From: Sclerotinia nivalis
Taxonomy: Eukaryota; Ascomycota; Leotiomycetes; Helotiales; Sclerotiniaceae
Direction of reading: 5' to 3'
Assembly: GCA_029531795.1 (NCBI GenBank)
Contig: JAPEIS010000005.1
Coordinates: 1,610,001-1,674,000, forward strand
Length of the DNA: 64,000 nucleotides
Part shown: positions 24,181-36,400 of the stretch, in pieces
Layout: every line of letters begins with the position of its first letter
Numbering within the stretch: the stretch's first letter is position 1
The notes under the pieces: model-generated
Told to the model about the DNA's origin: nothing
The model's input: the letters and a program-made list of their open reading frames with translations, nothing else
Database searches by the model: none
Program-made: the position numbers and the translations under genes

Positions 24181-25195
24181 GTTGTAGTTGATGTACCCTT
24201 TTGCTACGTAGAAACTAATTGAACAATAGAGAACAAAACTTTTCGTGAAGGGTAGTTAGAGGATAGGAGAGGATAGGAATGTCGCTTGGATGTGTAATGG
24301 TGCGTGCGAAGAAGAAACAAAACAGCATTTAGAAAATTAGTGATGGAATGAAGAACTTCTATGTTGGTCGCGAGAGGATTAAAGGAAGTCAGTGATGTCA
24401 ATGATGTTAGTGAGGATATCAGTTTTATACTTAATTCAAGCAAAACCTAAGATTTACTTCCAACTATCTTCAAAACAAATCACACTCCAATCCCATTCGA
24501 GCAAATACACCCACTCGATATAAGCGAAAGCCACAGTCAAAGATATAAGGTTAATGCCAAGCCGGATCTCCCCAAATAAGCTTCTTTAGCTCTTCTAGCC
24601 GTATCTCCCCGCATTTAATCAATCGAGATGATCTTCTTCAGCCTCGGAGAATTATGCACTCGATGTTCGGTACGTGGGTGTACTTAGAAGTACTAGATAC
24701 ATGTGTAAAGCAACAGCTACAACGGAAGTGGAGAGCTCGAATATACTGGAGATGGTTCTCGTGGCTGGTGGTCGATAAATTTGAAAGAGTGTGTCACTCG
24801 TACTTGAGAATCACGATCTTGAGTGCGACACAGATAACAGAGATGGTTGTCCAGAATAATGGATTTGAATGAAAATCGATTATCACGATGAGATAAGAAC
24901 AGAATGATGCGGATAGGAGAAAAGCAAAGTTCCCGGGCCTGTTTGGTGGCTTGAGCTAGCTGAATCACCAGCTCAATTGGGTTTGGGAAACGGCAGAAGT
25001 AGCACGGTGATTATCATCATCTGTGCTACAGTGTACAAAATTATATATTTGAGAGATAATTTCCGGAAATTACGGTCTTAGCATTAATACTGCTTTACCA
25101 TTTCTTCCCCGTCATCTTGTCAATTCCAATTCTGCTTTACCTCATTCCCAACCCTCCATTTCAATTAACATCATATCACATCCCACATCATCAAA
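24181..25195. other. Intergenic, presumed promoter of the SnoaL-like gene
   Basis: No gene is visible. The last 100 bp before 25196 is rich in CATC/TTCC words, as in other fungal leaders in this window. Confidence 0.4.
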
Positions 25196-26082
25196 ATGTA
25201 CATCGAATCCCCCATCTCACTTCTCCTCCCTCTATGTTTCCTCCCAGGAGTCTTCTCCTGGTCCCCATTCTCTTCAAGCTATAACTCTCCTCCCGCAGTA
25301 TCATATAGCTATCCACCTCTCGAACAAATCCGCTATACACTCGCTTTTGAAACATTTTTGCTCGATGCCAAGAATTGGACTGCGTTGGATTTGATCTATA
25401 CGATTGATGCGGTTGCGAATTTTAGTAGTTTGGGCGCTGGTGTTTGTATGTTTTCTTTTTCTGTTTGTTCAGAGCTTTTCGTACTCGATTTTGCATTTAA
25501 ACTGGGGGTTGCGTTGTTCTCGCCGCTGCAATAGTTATGGCGGTCAAGATAGGTTGGTGAAAGAGATGAAGGAATTGAAAGCATGAAAAGAACAGAAGAG
25601 CAAAAAGAACTAACAATATTTGTAAGGGACCGGGAGAAACGAGATAATTGCGAATGAACAAAAAGCTTTGGGGGCAGTGGCACATGGCATTCACCAAATA
25701 TCCAGCAGTGCTATTTTGATCAATCCTGGAAATCGTAACGAAGCACATGTTACGAGTTAGTATGTATTACTCTTTTTCTTCTTTCCCCTCCCCCTGTACT
25801 TTAAGATCCGCCTGCTATCTTTTCTTCCGTTTCCTCTCAATGGCACTTCCAGTAAGACAAGACAACGTACTAACGGAGTAAAAAAGTTATACTTTCAACC
25901 ATTTCGATACAAATGCGGATAAAACAGCACAGCATATATTCAGCGCATGGTTTAAATATGAAGATCAATGGGTTGATACCGGATCCTATGATGGGAGTCC
26001 GAGCTCATGGAGAGTAAAAAATAGACAGGTATCAGTGGTGGGTGGGCCGGTAGGAGGGGATCTCGGGATTGAGAGGCCTTAA
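25196..26082 (+). CDS. Small secreted protein with SnoaL-like fold
   Basis: Three exons, 25196-25445, 25627-25759 and 25887-26082, give 192 residues; donors are GTATGT in both introns, branch sites CTAAC precede both acceptors, and phases 1 and 2 close. The N-terminus is a likely signal peptide (hydrophobic LLLPLCFLPGVFS). The rest follows the pattern of fungal SnoaL-like/NTF2-like proteins: a helical start (RYTLAFETFLLDAKNW), VANFSSLG, then ALGAVAHGIHQISSSAIL, VTSYYTF, and a strand pair ending in SWRVKNRQV. The same fold serves as polyketide cyclase in bacteria and as proteins of unknown role in fungi. It stands alone with no polyketide genes nearby. Product function is unknown; a secreted, possibly host-facing role is speculation. 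Confidence 0.8.
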
Positions 26083-28109
26083 GTGGTGAAGATGATGAAG
26101 GTGGACAAGCGAAGGGGGAGCGAGGTGGTAGTTGAGAGAATGACCGTGAAGACTGGGTTGGCGGATATTAAAAAAGGCGAAATAGATGCACATTGCATGG
26201 ACTATGAAGGAGAAAGAGGAATAATTCAAAAGCTGCAGCGATAAACGAGTTCGGCTTTTTCGCAGTAATTTAATGTAATATTTCTATGTGTATTAATAGC
26301 CTTGTTCTTTCTATCACGTTGTTTAGATCAAACAAACGAACCAAAATAAATCCTAAAGTCAATCTGAAAAGACAATCTACCACTCTCGTCTGATACCGCT
26401 CTAGTTATATATCAGCGGAGCTGGATGTATATGTAACACAGTCATTCTTATCTCTTTCTCACCGAACCATGTTCACTCACGAGATAGCGGGTGGTTGTTT
26501 GATTGGAACAAAACTAATACAACCATTGAGCATTGCCAAAATTCACAGCCCAGCTTGAGATCAAAATCAAGAAAAGTCAAATGTTGATGCCAGAGCTATA
26601 CACTTGCAATAAAACAATAGCGCCTGCCGCTTTCATTATCAAGTAAACTCGAATACATCTCTGCTTCTTTGAGCATCTTGTGATTATGAACTATCATACT
26701 TCCTGATACATTTGTGCCTTCATTTCCTGCACTTTTTTCAGCACAGCGGTTTCCTATAGTGGAGAAACGTACACGGTGGTTGAGTATCAGACCTAGCAAA
26801 CGCCAAACGCGTCGTTGCCGCCTTCGTGAAAGAAAGGCGCGGCTTGCAGTCTTTGATTAAAAATCGCTTGATTAGCAAAAAACCAACAAAACTGCACAGT
26901 AATATACATAGAAGACAGTAATTACCACATCAAGAGCACCTCGAGCTCTTTGAGCTTCAGCTTACATGAGGAAAAAACATGAAAGATGGTCTTGCGGAAA
27001 ACGCCATGTTATCACAGTCTACACAAAATCCGCGGTCATTTCCAAGTCCATCGATATTAAAAGGACCTGAAGATAAAAATGCCTCTAACATTTGCGTCCA
27101 AAACCTAAAGCTCTATCTCTTCACATTAATGAATCAAAACTCACCAAACTCCAGCTCCGGGCACACAAAGATTGTCGCACGCCATCTACCCATATAAAAC
27201 CCAAGAAAATTCACATATAACCTATAAACTCACATCCAAACGCATCGCCTACATCACAAAGCAAGATCCCATCCCCAGACAACGATTCAAAAATCCGTAG
27301 CTATTGACATTCGTAAAAAAAAATATGCAGCTCGAGGTGCTCAACTCCCAAAATAAAACATGAAGGAAAACTGGTGAGAATAAATGTAGTGAAGCTTTAG
27401 AAAGGGTGAACTTATCGAGTTCTGGGACTAGAATTTGAACGCTCACTGTTAGTGACTCGGCATAGCGAGAAAAAGAGTAGATGAAAGGGGTCGGATAAAG
27501 CGTTGAATTGGAATTTTGAAGGCACTGTGTAAGAAGAGAAGAGACCTCGGAACTTTGCGCTGCATCCAAGTGACTGATGAAAATGGTATTGAGAAACTTT
27601 TCCCGATATATAATATATGATTTTGTAAAGGAACAGAATTTTCCTATACACAGAATCCATCACATCAGGTAATGGACCTCTTAAAGTCCGCCCAGGATAA
27701 CGTGGTTCCTAGGATAACGATTCAAGGTCGAGAATCTCCCTTTTTATGGCCAAGATGTCTAGACCTTCAAGATTACATTATTTGATATCCTATTTTGCTA
27801 GCGGATTTTCACTAATTTCTACTGCATTAATTCATATCCAAATGCTCTTCTAGCATTTCTTTCCGACCTGGTATATATATCACTTCCTTCATTTCAAACT
27901 CCGATGTACTCATTAATTCTTTATACCACATGCTCGCTGCTACAAACCCCATTCAACATTATTGGCATCCATTATAAAAAAAAGCTGGTGGCACACATCG
28001 CCGCACTAATTTCTCAGATGTCAGCAAGATTCCTTATAAACTTCCACTCACACCTTCATATTCCACGACGACCAAGAAATAACTTACTCTATCATTCAAT
28101 TTCGTCAAT
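26083..28109. other. Intergenic, no gene seen
   Basis: About 2 kb between the convergent SnoaL-like and Lys-Arg repeat genes. Frames at 27249-27569 and 26596-26799 (minus) lack recognisable motifs. AT-rich with A runs. Confidence 0.45.
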
Positions 28110-28658
28110 TCACACTACCGGTACATCCGCTTCGTTCCCAAACTGCCTTGGAATAAATTTCCTTGGTGTAAGTCCCATTACCGGCGCTTCTTCCCTCTTA
28201 ACTTTCTCCTCAGCTGGTACAGGTATTGGCACTGGAGCCTCCTCTCTTTTCACCGCCTTATCCCTATTATGATTAAACTTCGGACCCTTATTATGCGTAA
28301 CGTAATGTGTTCGTGTATATGGAGATCGATATCCTCCCTTCAAGATGTCTGGGCGTACTCCACCTACTACCCCAATAAGCGATACCAGAGAAAGAAGGCA
28401 GATGAGACCGAGTAGTATTTTGGACCTGGGAGGTAACTTCTTGATTTTCGTGAGAAGATTTCGAAAGGAGGTAGTAGTCTTGATGTGCGAGGATTGGACG
28501 GAAATAAGGAAGGAGTTCTTCCAGTGCGAAGTCTTGTAGTATATGGGCTTGTGTGGATCTTCCGAGTCCGTGATGATGATTTGAGGTGGAATTTGAGGTT
28601 GGTTGTGCGTAGGGAGCGTATTGCCTAACTGGCGGGAGAAAGTGCGTGCGTGAACCAT
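28110..28658 (-). CDS. Hypothetical single-pass membrane protein with Lys-Arg repeats
   Basis: A single-exon frame of 182 residues starting at an ATG at 28658. Residues ~80-100 (ILLGLICLLSLVSLIGVVGG) form one strong membrane segment preceded by a basic cluster (KIKKLPPRSK), so the N-terminal 78 residues are predicted cytoplasmic and the C-terminal 82 residues lumenal or extracellular. The C-terminal part contains two near-copies of VKREEAPV (residues 136-143 and 153-160), each with a Lys-Arg pair suited to Kex2 cleavage. No known domain is recognised. The single exon, plausible start and segmented composition support a real gene, but no homologue can be named. Confidence 0.6.
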   Translation of the reverse strand: MVHARTFSRQLGNTLPTHNQPQIPPQIIITDSEDPHKPIYYKTSHWKNSFLISVQSSHIKTTTSFRNLLTKIKKLPPRSKILLGLICLLSLVSLIGVVGGVRPDILKGGYRSPYTRTHYVTHNKGPKFNHNRDKAVKREEAPVPIPVPAEEKVKREEAPVMGLTPRKFIPRQFGNEADVPVV

Positions 28659-29749
28659 TGAAAATGTGTAGTAAGGAGAAGGGTCAGGTCCTTTCTAGTT
28701 TTATTGAGGAAGTTGAGAGGAGCTAAGGAGTGGTGGACTGGAATAGATTTTCGGACACAACTGTAGTACTCGGTATAAAAAGTAAACGATGGGGTATATA
28801 ATCATCAGGATTGTAGATAAATTTGATATAAAGAAAGTGTAAGTTATTAGGAGGAAGAGAAAGAGAAAGAAAGAAGAGACTGAAGATGGGACGAACAGCA
28901 CACAAACCGAACCAAAAAAAGCTTCAATTGAGTACGTACGTACAAGCAAAGAAAGGGATGGACAGGACTTTTTTATCGGATCTTCAAGTCCTGATCAATT
29001 GAAAGTCCAGAACGCGTAAGAACCAATTGGATCAATTCATGATGATCCACCAAGACCTAATTTCATCCAGATTCATCATCATATGGGGATCAAAGCTTAC
29101 AATAATTATCCTTTTTAACGATTAGCTCCACTTTCATCTAATCATGGCTATAACCTTTTTCTTTTTGAGCCAGGAACATGAAAGCATGGGGTCCTGTGTA
29201 CGCTGTAATTTGAAGTCGGCGTTTCATGATTTCTTTACCGCTAAAACAGCAGAAGTACCGGTACCGGTACCGAATGGATTTGTTTACTGAACCTCCGTGG
29301 CTTGCGTGGTAGATTTCCTACTCAAGTACTTAAATTATAAAACTAGATGGCGTTTAGAGCTAGATAAGCGAACTCTTATTGATCAATAAATTTACAAAGG
29401 CTGCATTCCCATCATTATCACAAACGTTCTCTACGTAGGACCAATGCGTAACTATACAACAACAAGAATTCTAATTCAATACTCAATCCTTTAATCATTT
29501 ATTTTAAATAAAGAAATAACAGATTTGATGTAATGACTAATCGTTTTTATTTGATTATAGTTATTTAATAAAAAGGAAAAGCTGTAAATATATTATTTTG
29601 ACGAAAATGTATGTATCATTTCGTGTGGTCAATTCCGGCCTGTTTGAATAGACGTTCTTTGTCTCGGTCAACACTTTGAAATATCATGATAATCTACAAC
29701 CTTTCATTACAAGATAAAAACAAGCATATCACAATATATTTTATCAGTA
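28659..29749. promoter_or_regulatory. Divergent intergenic region, Lys-Arg protein / SRPK-like kinase
   Basis: A 1.09-kb AT-rich spacer that must hold both promoters. It includes a palindromic triple GTACCG repeat at 29255-29272 and an alternating GTACGTACGTAC word near 28934. No gene is visible. Confidence 0.45.
29255..29272. repeat. (GTACCG)3 palindromic repeat
   Basis: Three head-to-tail copies of GTACCG create overlapping CGGTACCG/TACCGGTA palindromes in the divergent spacer. Confidence 0.9.
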
Positions 29750-31253
29750 ATGGTATCGATTTTAAGATGGGCAAGAGCAGTTACCAGAAGAGCACCATCG
29801 CCCCCATTGCGCTTCCCTACGACAGGGTTTGAGTTGATCAGCGACGCCCAACCACTTGACGAAGAACAATTTGAGGGTCTCGAAAAAGGGCTGTATTATC
29901 CTGTGAATATTGGTGATGTTTTTGCGTCTAAATACCAAGTTGTTGGAAAGCTTGGGTATGGTGTGACCTCCACAGTTTGGTTAGCTCGCGACCTCCAGTA
30001 CGTCCGTCCTTCGTATCATATGCATATGTCCATATACTAACAAATTAGAGCGCATGAACACGTTTCTCTGAAAATTTACACCCGCGACGGAGACCCACAG
30101 GAAGAATTTCAGATCTATCAACGTCTCAGCACAGGCAACAATTCGCATCCTGGATATTCCCATATTAGAACAGCCTTGGAAATATTTACGATACCCCGTA
30201 CAGGCGGTGAGCATGCCTGCCTTGTTCAGAAACCAATGTGGGAGAGCTTTAAACACCTTACTTATCGCCTTCCAGATGGCTGTTTCACAGAGAATATTCT
30301 GAAGGGTGCATTGCAACAGCTGTTCTTGGCTTTGGATTACTTGCATACTGAATGTCAACTTGTTCATACCGGTACGGGAAACTCATTTCCTCTTCTTATC
30401 TTGTACAACATATTGAAAGATATTAATCACATCTTACAGACATCAAGGCAGATAGCATTCTGACTGAAATCGAGGACAAGTCCATCCTCGATGCCTTTAC
30501 AGAAGCAGAAATAAAATATCCTTCACCTCGCAAACTGGTCAACGGTGTGACTGTATATGCTTCACGGAGGTTTGACATCCCAAAAATCTTCGGTGATTCG
30601 GTTTTGAGCGACTTCGGCTCAGCAGTTCGAGGTGATGAAAAAAGGAATCATGAAGCAGGACCTCAAGTTTATAGGGTTAGTATAAACCAAACTTAATTGC
30701 ATGCCATCAAATTAGTTTTCACCAAGCTTTCCAACAACTTCCAGCTCTGAAAATATATACTAATTTCCCGATAGGCACCTGAAGTCATGATAAAAGCTGC
30801 TTGGAGTTATCCTGTTGATATATGGAATGTAGGTGTGATGATTTGGGATTTGTTTGAGGGCAAACATATGTTCTATGGTCAAGATTCCGATGGGAAGGGC
30901 TATTCTACTCGTGCTCATCTAGCAGAGGTTATCGGAATGTTGGGCCCCCCGCCTTTGGATTTCATTGAAAGAGGTGTACGAGTTTCTGAGTTTTTTGACA
31001 AAAAAGGTGCGTAACTCGAAATAAAGTTGTATTTGAGAGCGAAAACTAAATTCGTGATTATATAGGTAAATGGATAGCTGAGATGCCTATTGCGGAAGAT
31101 CTAGAATTGGAGAAAACCGAACTACGTCTTCAGGGTAAGAATAAGGAGATGTTTTTGAACTTGATGCGTGGTATGCTTCAGTGGCGACCGGAAGACAGAA
31201 AATCGGCCAAGCAATTGGCTGATGACCCTTGGATCAATGAAATAACAGATTAA
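29750..31253 (+). CDS. SRPK-like protein kinase
   Basis: Five exons, 29750-29997, 30049-30371, 30440-30675, 30775-31006 and 31066-31253, close in phase to 408 residues. Kinase landmarks: glycine loop GKLGYGVTST (from residue 66), VSLK lysine (~91), catalytic loop HTDIKADSIL (Asp ~191), DFG (~248), and APEV after exon 3. The HTDIK loop, the LSDFGSAVRGDEK segment and PVDIWNVGVMIWDLFEGK are characteristic of fungal SR-protein-kinase-like proteins, a family much expanded in filamentous ascomycetes. The residue normally Asn in the catalytic loop is Ser here (~196). The first 22 residues are Arg-rich without acids, which could be a mitochondrial presequence. The substrate is unknown. Confidence 0.88.
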
Positions 31254-32080
31254 ATTGAAGATTATGGAGGACAAGAGCCAGATCTTGAAGTATTGGCAAA
31301 TCGTGTCTGAATATTTCAAGCTTGTAATTGAAGGGTATAAGTGGGATAAATAATAACCGAAAGCTACAGGCTATACACATTTCAGCTACGACGCTTGCTA
31401 AATTGATATCCTTGTGAAAAAAAAACAATGAGAAGTCTGCCGTCAGTGTCATTTTTTAATTCTACCAAACTGCCAAAGTATAATATTTATCTCGAGGTAC
31501 CAAAGAATTCATTTCCTTTGGTATGAAGAAGACCTTACGAAATGTGAACCGAAACATCTGCGTTTGCTATGGAGAACATACGATTGCTTAAGGTGGCTAA
31601 TTTACATCCAGAGAGATGGTAAGAAAGTATTGACCGTAGACACATCGAATGCTAGCATACTTCCAAACCACCATTAGCAAGTACTACTGGAACGGAGCAA
31701 GATAATAATGATAACACACTTCTTTCTATTGATATCCCGAGACTACCTTAAAAGCAAGAAGGACTAAAAGTTGCTCTCTCTTTTGTACCCATCAAACGGT
31801 TTAAACGCGCTAGTTTTAAAGTAAGTCTCTATTCGTATATATTTCCATAGTACTATTACATGAGTGTCCCAAAAAAAAAATTCGACAGCTACCCTCGTAT
31901 ACAGTGACTGTCCAGGTTCTGATCGTAATGCAATACAAAAAAATTCCTACGTAAACCAAATTACCTCAGTCAACCCAACCAAAGTAGGACTATCCAATCC
32001 ACAAGCGCTTGAAACCAAGCTTATTAAACCTATCCTCGCAGTCGAAACTAAAAGAGACTGAGCACACATATATATTACTT
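31254..32080. other. Convergent intergenic region, kinase / aspartic protease
   Basis: An 827-bp spacer between two gene 3' ends. A 65-codon frame at 31864 has no protein character. Nothing else is seen. Confidence 0.5.
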
Positions 32081-34124
32081 CTAAGCTGTCTTTGTCATGG
32101 TAACAGTAATATAAACAGTAGTGGGTCCACAACCTAAGCCGCAGGATAGGGATGAAGATGTGAAACGTGAGGAAGAGAGCGTAGAAGACTTGGTTGATGT
32201 TATTGATGTTACGCTGGAGGACCTACTTGCGAATATTGCAAGGGAAGGGCTCGTCGAACTGATTCTCGATGAAGAGGGGGATGAAGTGGTAGAAGCTCTA
32301 CTTGATGATGTGGTGAGAGAGGAGCTCGTTGAAGTAAGTCTCAATGCAGATGGGGAGGCGGAGGAGGAAGATGAGGAGGATGATTTCGTCGAACCTGAAT
32401 GAACGGAATTAGAATTGTCTTTTAGAATGTGTGCTGGAAGGTGAATTAATGACTTGTGAGTTGTTTGATATCTTGAACCAGAGCGTGTGATTAGAGATTA
32501 CTTACTTCTCGAAGAAGATGAGGTTCTGGCTGACGTTGTTGTAAGTACCTTTTTTATGTTAGCGGTTCTAATTCTAGGCGTTGATATTAAGGTGGCATTG
32601 TTAAAATCAAGAAGTACTAACCGATGATGTTGATGGCCCATAAGAATACGCTAGACTAGGGCAGGCACCTGTCATTGAAGGAACTCCGTCGGTACCCGAA
32701 GTAATGGGTACAATATTTGAACCGCAACTGGCAGCTTGTGCGATATGAACATTTGCGTTATCCTGATCAAAGACCACATAAGCACCTCTCATGAAGGTAT
32801 CTCCTAAAATCACATCGGTCTTTTCAGCAGCATTGGCGATAGGCCCATAGCATGTAGCACCATTGAACCATATGAACTGAGCCAATTGAACTCTGATAAT
32901 TTTATCCGCGAATCCGAAATCCATCGTCTCCGGAATATTTTTGAAGCTACAAGGAATGGTATAAAGACCACCTCCTTTGCTGACCCATCCAGGAAAAAAT
33001 GGGAGCATGGCGTTAACAAGGGAAGGTGGTAGATAACCCAGCGTGCTTCCAGAGTCGACGATGACTGGTTTTGCATAAACCGGAGGGGTAAAGTTCATAG
33101 GTAGCTCGCCTGGGAATGTAACCCCAAAGTATGTCATATTAATCCAATATCTAACACAATGCTGTTCAGTAAGACCATCCACTATGTAGCATGTAAATCA
33201 TAGAATCAATTACCTTGGATATCCATCAGGACTTTGGTAAAATGGCATAATGGGATTTTTGATCAATGAGGCATAATATTTTTTTGTATCAAGACCACCA
33301 AAAATAATTGAACCTATAAGAGAAGTCAACTCATTGAAACAATTAAAAAAGAAGCGACGATTATACCTGAAGCAGTATCTACATTACCCAAGTCTATGGC
33401 AAACGCGCGAGTTTTTGTTAGACCTTGTAGGGCAAGTTGATCAATAATGTTATAATAACCGGTTCCAAGGCCAAGACCCCAGGATACACCCATTATACCC
33501 TCAAACATTCGAGTACTGGCTGATGCAACGCCGAATTGTAGTTTTTTGAGGGTCTGACCCGATCCCATCCTAACGGTTATTGTTAGTAAGAGCCCCTTGC
33601 GAAAGTGGAATATTTCCTTACACAAAATTGTCCGTCGCATAAGCTCCTGTAACCGCAATGATACCATACCTCAGATTCAAAGCTTGACTCAATGGTACAA
33701 ATGACGTAGACTTCGTAGGATCGTACTGAGGATAACTGCCGCAAAATGATGCCCATCCCGAGGTAGAGCACTGTGGATTCACCCAAACGTCACTACTTCC
33801 TGTATCGAGACTGAGGCTTATAGTCTGCGGAGGATATCCAATTTGCACTGCTTATGATCAGCTAATACAAGAATGTGCTTGAATGAACATACTAGTGATC
33901 ATGTAAATGTCACCAATGTAAGGATTGGCCAGATTCGACTTGGATTGTCTTTTTCGAACATTTGTGACTCCCTCAGCTTTTGTCAATCCCAGCTGAAAAA
34001 TGCCATCATCAACCATTCGGTTTGATAGGGCTTTTGCTGTTCCATTGTTTTCAGGACCATTGTCAACATCGACGAACGCCGTTACCACCGCAGCCAGAAG
34101 AAGCAACCATATAACCGCAAACAT
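32081..34124 (-). CDS. Secreted aspartic protease (pepsin family A1)
   Basis: Seven minus-strand exons: 34124-33893, 33847-33622, 33569-33367, 33313-33214, 33150-32622, 32548-32506 and 32418-32081. Every junction has GT..AG ends and closes in phase, giving 556 residues. A signal peptide (FAVIWLLLLAAVVTAF) is followed by a propeptide ending at a Lys-Arg pair (RKRQ, ~59). Both active-site motifs are present: DTGSSD (~92) and VDSGST (~286), with the flap region between. The last ~110 residues are Ser/Thr-rich, like the glycosylated stalk of yapsins, ending in a short Cys-containing segment (LGCGPTTVYITV). I see no clear GPI-attachment tail, so secretion rather than anchoring is more likely. The small exon 6 (43 nt) and the start of exon 7 are the least certain parts. 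Confidence 0.9.
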
Positions 34125-36400
34125 CGTCGAACCAGGGACTCAAGGCGAGTCATGTCGTCAACCTAAATTGGCGACGGGCTCGGCTATATCCATATTGTTC
34201 GACAATGTTTCACTATCCTGACATTCTCCGCCATTAAAAAGCCTCATACCTGAGTTCACCATCCGGACCTAAAGGCCAACTCGAGACATTGATCTTCAGA
34301 ATTAAGAAATTGTAGTAATGAAAAAGCCCTTAGCACCATGTTTACAAATATTGATATATCCATAGTTGTAATTGGACATTGTACAATGAATGACTAACCT
34401 ATGATGCGTGTAAAATGCCGGTACATGTACACAAATATTTCTGCATGATCGCGAAAGAGACGCGGCTAGACCTCTCCCTTTCGGTATTAAGGAATGGTAA
34501 CCTTCGAATGGGGCGTAGAAAATAAGAATTTTATGAACGTCTCAGAAGTCGGTGGTTTCTTATAAGGCAGAAATCTGTATAATTTTCCAGTCTGCAATGT
34601 TTCATTGGAGGTCTCAACTCCGCAATAGTAGAAGATCAGGGATAGAAGCTTGACTACACCTTCATGCATGTATATTCTGATATTCTTTGGAACATAAGAG
34701 AGTGTGATAATCACCAAGCTCAACCATCCCGCGGAGAAATTTCAATTCCATTGCTCAGCATGGCTGGCCATTATAATTTAAGAAGATTGAGGGTTCTTCC
34801 AAGGGGAGTAACCGAACTGCCGGGAAGCATAACGATTCAACACTGGTTGAGGAAAACCTGAGATCTAAGCAGGTAAGGTAGTCCATGTAACTCGTACTTC
34901 ATCAACTCAGGGGAAGGACCCTTCAAAAAACCGATTAGTGATCGCCAGGGTAGTTCCTACTCATGGCACACTCACATAAAGATCGGAATGCAGAGTTTAA
35001 GATGTTATGCAGCCGCCCATCCGTGGAATGAAAATCTGGGATTGGCAAGATTGATGTTCTTGTCACGTGCGAGAATCGCGAGCTATTTTAAATTAGGCTT
35101 AGCTTAAATTTGCAAACTCTGCTTCTCGCTTAGTAACTAGCGCGGATCACCAGTGCGGCTACAAATAATCAAAATTTGCGCAACAATTTTCTTTTCTTCT
35201 TCATCAAAAAGTATCAGAGCCAGCCACGACCTCCACCTCGACTTCGAAACAGTGGTGTGTTGCCAGCACTCTTAACTGAGTGTGAGGCTCTGTAGAGGAA
35301 GCATATCCTTAATAGGAAGTTCGTTTTCCGTGTGTCTTCTTAATTGAGGGCGAGGGGATCTGAATGTCGAAAGAGAGGAGACAATTCAACAAGACATTAC
35401 CATAACTTTTTTAAGATGGAATGTAAATCTTGTCATATTTCAAGAGATTCTAAATCTGAGACCTGTGCTGGGCCGCAATTCAACCGCGCCCACATGTTTC
35501 GGAAGTAATCATTACGTGCATCGGTTCATTCCATATTGTAAATACATTCCTCGACTGATGATCTAGTTTTATTCATGATTGTCCAGCTGTATATGACTTG
35601 ATCACCATTCTTGAAGTTCTGGCAATGCTTGGGCATGCTTGACAATTTTCTGGTAACCAATCCATACTTATACTTCTTGACTGCACTCGCCCTTGCGTTT
35701 GTGTCCCATACCCATAACCATTGTTGAGCCCGGAAACCAGATCTCTACTCTCAGCTATGAATACCAATTGACACGGACTTTGAGCACAATATGGGTCGCT
35801 CATAGTTGATCGCTCTTAGATCTATGATGGTTTGTGAGAGCTCAGATTCTGGAAAAATAGGTGAGAAGGGAACTCAAAGGCGACTAGTCACGACCAGCAA
35901 ATATATGGGAAAGTCGCAGACGTTTGTGTGCCTGTTTACCCAGCGCGCTGTTGACCTTTCCTTGGTGTAATGACAAAAGAGCGGGGAAATGGCGCAGAGC
36001 ATCTCGAATTATAGCTTAACTAAACATCTCGTAAGTGACATAGGCCTTCGCTCCATAGATTCGACGTTCTTCTTCCTGCCTTACATGCTGTTACTCCCCG
36101 ACCTACCACCCCGCTTCCTCTTTGTGCAGAAAGCGCACAATCAATGCAACTCATAGATAACCCATAGACAATCCGGTGTGAGGGGAACATATCTCTTGCA
36201 ATTGCTGAAATACTTAAATCTCAATGCTAATTGGCGGACATTCTTCCTTCATAAATTAAAGATCCACTCCAATGATGGCTTCCTGTAACCAACCCAGATC
36301 ATGATGGAACCTTAACACCCCCGTACCATTTTTGCGCCATATATCCCGTGCCTCTCTAAAACGCCCGAAACCTTAATCGCACATATTTATATACACTGCC
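34125..36400. other. Intergenic, no gene seen
   Basis: 2.3 kb between the protease promoter and the rpb11 3' end. The best frame, 35573-35803 on the minus strand (76 codons, four Cys), has no family signature. No repeat of note. Confidence 0.45.

Noticed and set aside
31864..32402. Plus-strand frames over the 3' end of the protease, one acidic with VKREEE
   Set aside because: The acidic frame is the antisense of the Ser/Thr stalk; the other has no protein features. The resemblance to the Lys-Arg repeat protein is chance.
35573..35803. 76-codon Cys-containing minus-strand frame
   Set aside because: Considered as a small secreted protein, but it has no signal peptide and no supporting context.
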